64,000 bases of DNA, taken from positions 992,001 to 1,056,000 of the forward strand of contig NW_020289976.1 in NCBI RefSeq assembly GCF_003144245.1, read 5' to 3'. Source of the stretch: Jaminaea rosea (lineage: Eukaryota > Basidiomycota > Exobasidiomycetes > Microstromatales). Shown piece by piece: positions 62,736 to 64,000 of this stretch (position 1 is its first letter; every line of letters starts with the position of its first letter). Made by a program: the position numbers and the translations under genes. The notes under the pieces are model-generated. The model made no database searches. It was given only the letters and a program-made list of their open reading frames with translations, and was not told the origin of the DNA.

Positions 62736-63118
62736 CCTTGCCTGTATGGCATGCGCGTACTCATCTGCGTCCTCCGCTCGACCTCCTGCCGCCGCTAGCC
62801 CCTCTAAATCGCTTCAAGACCGCGGCGGCTCTTGAGATCGATGCCTCTTCGATGGCGGCGGCCAATATGTCAGTCTTACCGCATCGATATCGAAGGAGAG
62901 AATGAGAGCAAGGGCGACGAGAAAGCGATGGGCCAAGGGGCGGGACAGCATGGCATAAAAGAGGAGCGAGGTGAGCTTCCTACCCTCTTCTCCTTCCTCA
63001 TCCAACTTTACTGCTCGCTTCTCGAGGTTGATCCTTGAGCGTTCACCCTTTTGACTGCGTCAAGGCCCACTGCTAGCTACGCCCCTTCCATCGTCCACCC
63101 GACCAACCTACAAACGCC
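62736..63118 (+). promoter_or_regulatory. Promoter of the secreted minisatellite gene, with a TATA-like element
   Basis: This 383-bp upstream region of the 63119 start holds GCATAAAAGAGG around 62953-62964, the best TATA-like element in the window, about 160 bp before the ATG. A TATA box would suit a strongly regulated secreted gene. Confidence 0.4.
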
Positions 63119-64000
63119 ATGCGCCCCGTCTTCGTCCTCGCCACCTTGGCTCTTTCCACCCTCGCGATGGCTTCGCTGGACGGAGCCCGACTTAACAACG
63201 ACGTCGCTGCTCTGCGTGAGCGCGAGGAAGCCGTCGTCTCGCAGTACAAGCACCATGCTCGCGGCCAGCGCAGCGTGCACTTCATGGTTCGTGGCCACGG
63301 CAAGCACTTGCAGCACAAGCGTGCTACCCAGAGCCAGCATGAGGAAGCGGCACGCCAGATCGAGAGCCGCAGCTCTTCCTCCTCCGCCATTGCCGAGACT
63401 CGTGAGCCTTCACGCTCTGGTTCGAAGTCGAGTACGACGCCAAAGACCACGGGCGAACGCGTCAGTACGGGGAGCTTTGACGGCTTCAAGGCCCGTGACT
63501 CCGGGTCCAAAAAGTGCAAGCCTAAGAAGAAGAAGCATCACCATCACCATCATGATGACAGTGGCCTGGGCTCGTCGGGTCCTTCTTCGTCGTCCTCCTC
63601 GACGCCATCGTCCTCCTCCCCAGAGACCGCTCAACCGCCGCAGAACGGTACGACTGATGGTGGCAGCCCGCCATCGTCGTCGACGCCCTACACCAATTCC
63701 TCCTCTTCCACCCCAGAGATCGCTCAACCGCACCAGGACGGTACGAATGGCGATGGCAGCTCGACCCCTTCCGTCAGTAAGCCATCTTCGACGACTCCCT
63801 CTACCAACTCCTCCTCTTCCTCTTCCACCCCAGAGACCGCTCAACCGCACCAGGACGGCACGAATGGCGATGGCAGCTCGACCCCGTCCATCAGCAAGCC
63901 ATCTTCGACGACTCCCTCTACCAACTCCTCCTCCTCCTCCTCCACCCCAGAGACCGCTAATCCGCAGCAAAATTGTGTGAATGACGGTAGCAGCTCGAAC
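63119..64000 (+). CDS. Secreted Ser/Thr/Pro-rich minisatellite protein (3' partial)
   Basis: N-terminal 294 residues of a secreted protein cut by the right edge; the frame is open to the end. ATG 63119 begins a clear signal peptide (MRPVFVLATLALSTLAMA). A charged segment of about 110 residues follows, with a Lys-Arg pair (HKR) near residue 70. Then comes a basic/His cluster KKCKPKKKKHHHHHHDD (about 138-154). From there on it is a Ser/Thr/Pro-rich stalk made of tandem repeats of 39 residues (TPETAQPHQDGTNGDGSS, then P-S-T-rich). Such stalks are usually heavily O-glycosylated spacers before a C-terminal enzyme or anchor domain, which lies outside the window, so the function is unknown. The last repeat here is diverged (ETANPQQNCVND), which may mark the stalk's end. 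Confidence 0.8.
   Translation, partial: MRPVFVLATLALSTLAMASLDGARLNNDVAALREREEAVVSQYKHHARGQRSVHFMVRGHGKHLQHKRATQSQHEEAARQIESRSSSSSAIAETREPSRSGSKSSTTPKTTGERVSTGSFDGFKARDSGSKKCKPKKKKHHHHHHDDSGLGSSGPSSSSSSTPSSSSPETAQPPQNGTTDGGSPPSSSTPYTNSSSSTPEIAQPHQDGTNGDGSSTPSVSKPSSTTPSTNSSSSSSTPETAQPHQDGTNGDGSSTPSISKPSSTTPSTNSSSSSSTPETANPQQNCVNDGSSSN
63620..63992 (+). repeat. 117-bp coding minisatellite
   Basis: The marker CCAGAG recurs at 63620, 63713, 63830 and 63947. The last two spacings are exactly 117 bp (39 codons); the first is 93 bp (31 codons). The units starting at 63713 and 63830 are nearly identical, which suggests recent expansion. All spacings are multiples of three, so the protein frame is kept. 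Confidence 0.9.

Noticed and set aside
63410-63970. Gly/Arg-rich minus-strand frame over the minisatellite
   Set aside because: It is the reverse reading of Ser/Pro repeats. The plus strand has the signal peptide.
63620-63992. CRISPR-like regular spacing
   Set aside because: The units are direct coding repeats with no unique spacers, in a eukaryotic gene.
1-64000. tRNA, rRNA, transposon or virus-derived sequence
   Set aside because: I looked at the longer gaps for A/B-box pairs, terminal repeats and reverse transcriptase or transposase motifs and found none. A tRNA or repeat search program would be needed to exclude small or decayed copies.

Overview
The window is a gene-dense nuclear segment of a fungus, most likely a basidiomycete and plausibly Ustilaginomycotina (the lineage is inferred from gene content and style, not from a search). 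Genes are split by short GT-AG introns. I could place 33 of them, 56 to 94 nt long, mostly with GTGAGT or GTAAGT donors. Base composition is GC-rich, and many proteins carry long Ser/Gly/Gln/acidic low-complexity inserts. I see no transposon, virus-derived element, rRNA, tRNA or CRISPR array.

Layout: 1-2.5 kb, a GID5/ARMC8-type armadillo protein (5' end outside the window). 2.8-4.3 kb, a nucleolin-like RRM/RGG protein. 4.7-6.5 kb, an unrecognised Ser-rich protein. 7.5-9.5 kb, a secreted protein with repeats and five Arg-Arg sites. 10.2-14.8 kb, Mediator MED13. 16-17.2 kb, an unrecognised protein with two PP1-docking-like motifs. 18-19.9 kb, a TLC-domain membrane protein. 20.1-21.5 kb, a NIT2-type amidase. 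22.5-23.6 kb, dephospho-CoA kinase. 23.6-28.1 kb, an NPC1-type sterol transporter. 28.1-31.2 kb, a UPF0598 protein, complex I NDUFS4 and LSM12. 31.3-35.6 kb, a short-chain dehydrogenase, tRNA adenosine deaminase TAD1 and a DUF1295 membrane protein. 35.9-40.8 kb, a Nudix hydrolase, TRAPP subunit BET5, ERMES subunit MDM12 and a MED11-like protein. 40.9-47 kb, mitochondrial EF-G2 (MEF2) and the AFG1 ATPase. 47.3-50.6 kb, a secreted glutaminase A. 51.7-58.6 kb, STS1/Cut8, riboflavin synthase, DNA polymerase epsilon subunit DPB2 and CTK3. 58.6-62.2 kb, a C5 DNA methyltransferase and a CCDC25/JLP2 protein. 63.1 kb to the end, a secreted minisatellite-bearing protein cut by the window edge.

Most genes alternate in strand, giving convergent 3' ends 24 to 310 bp apart and short divergent promoters. 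Several divergent pairs share a theme: MEF2/AFG1 are both mitochondrial, and UPF0598 with NPC1 start 42 bp apart. The content is housekeeping (Mediator, CTD kinase, replication, mitochondria, proteasome, sterol traffic). The least ordinary items are the two secreted repeat proteins, the DNA methyltransferase, the PP1-motif protein and a possible 70-residue gene at 62.4-62.7 kb.
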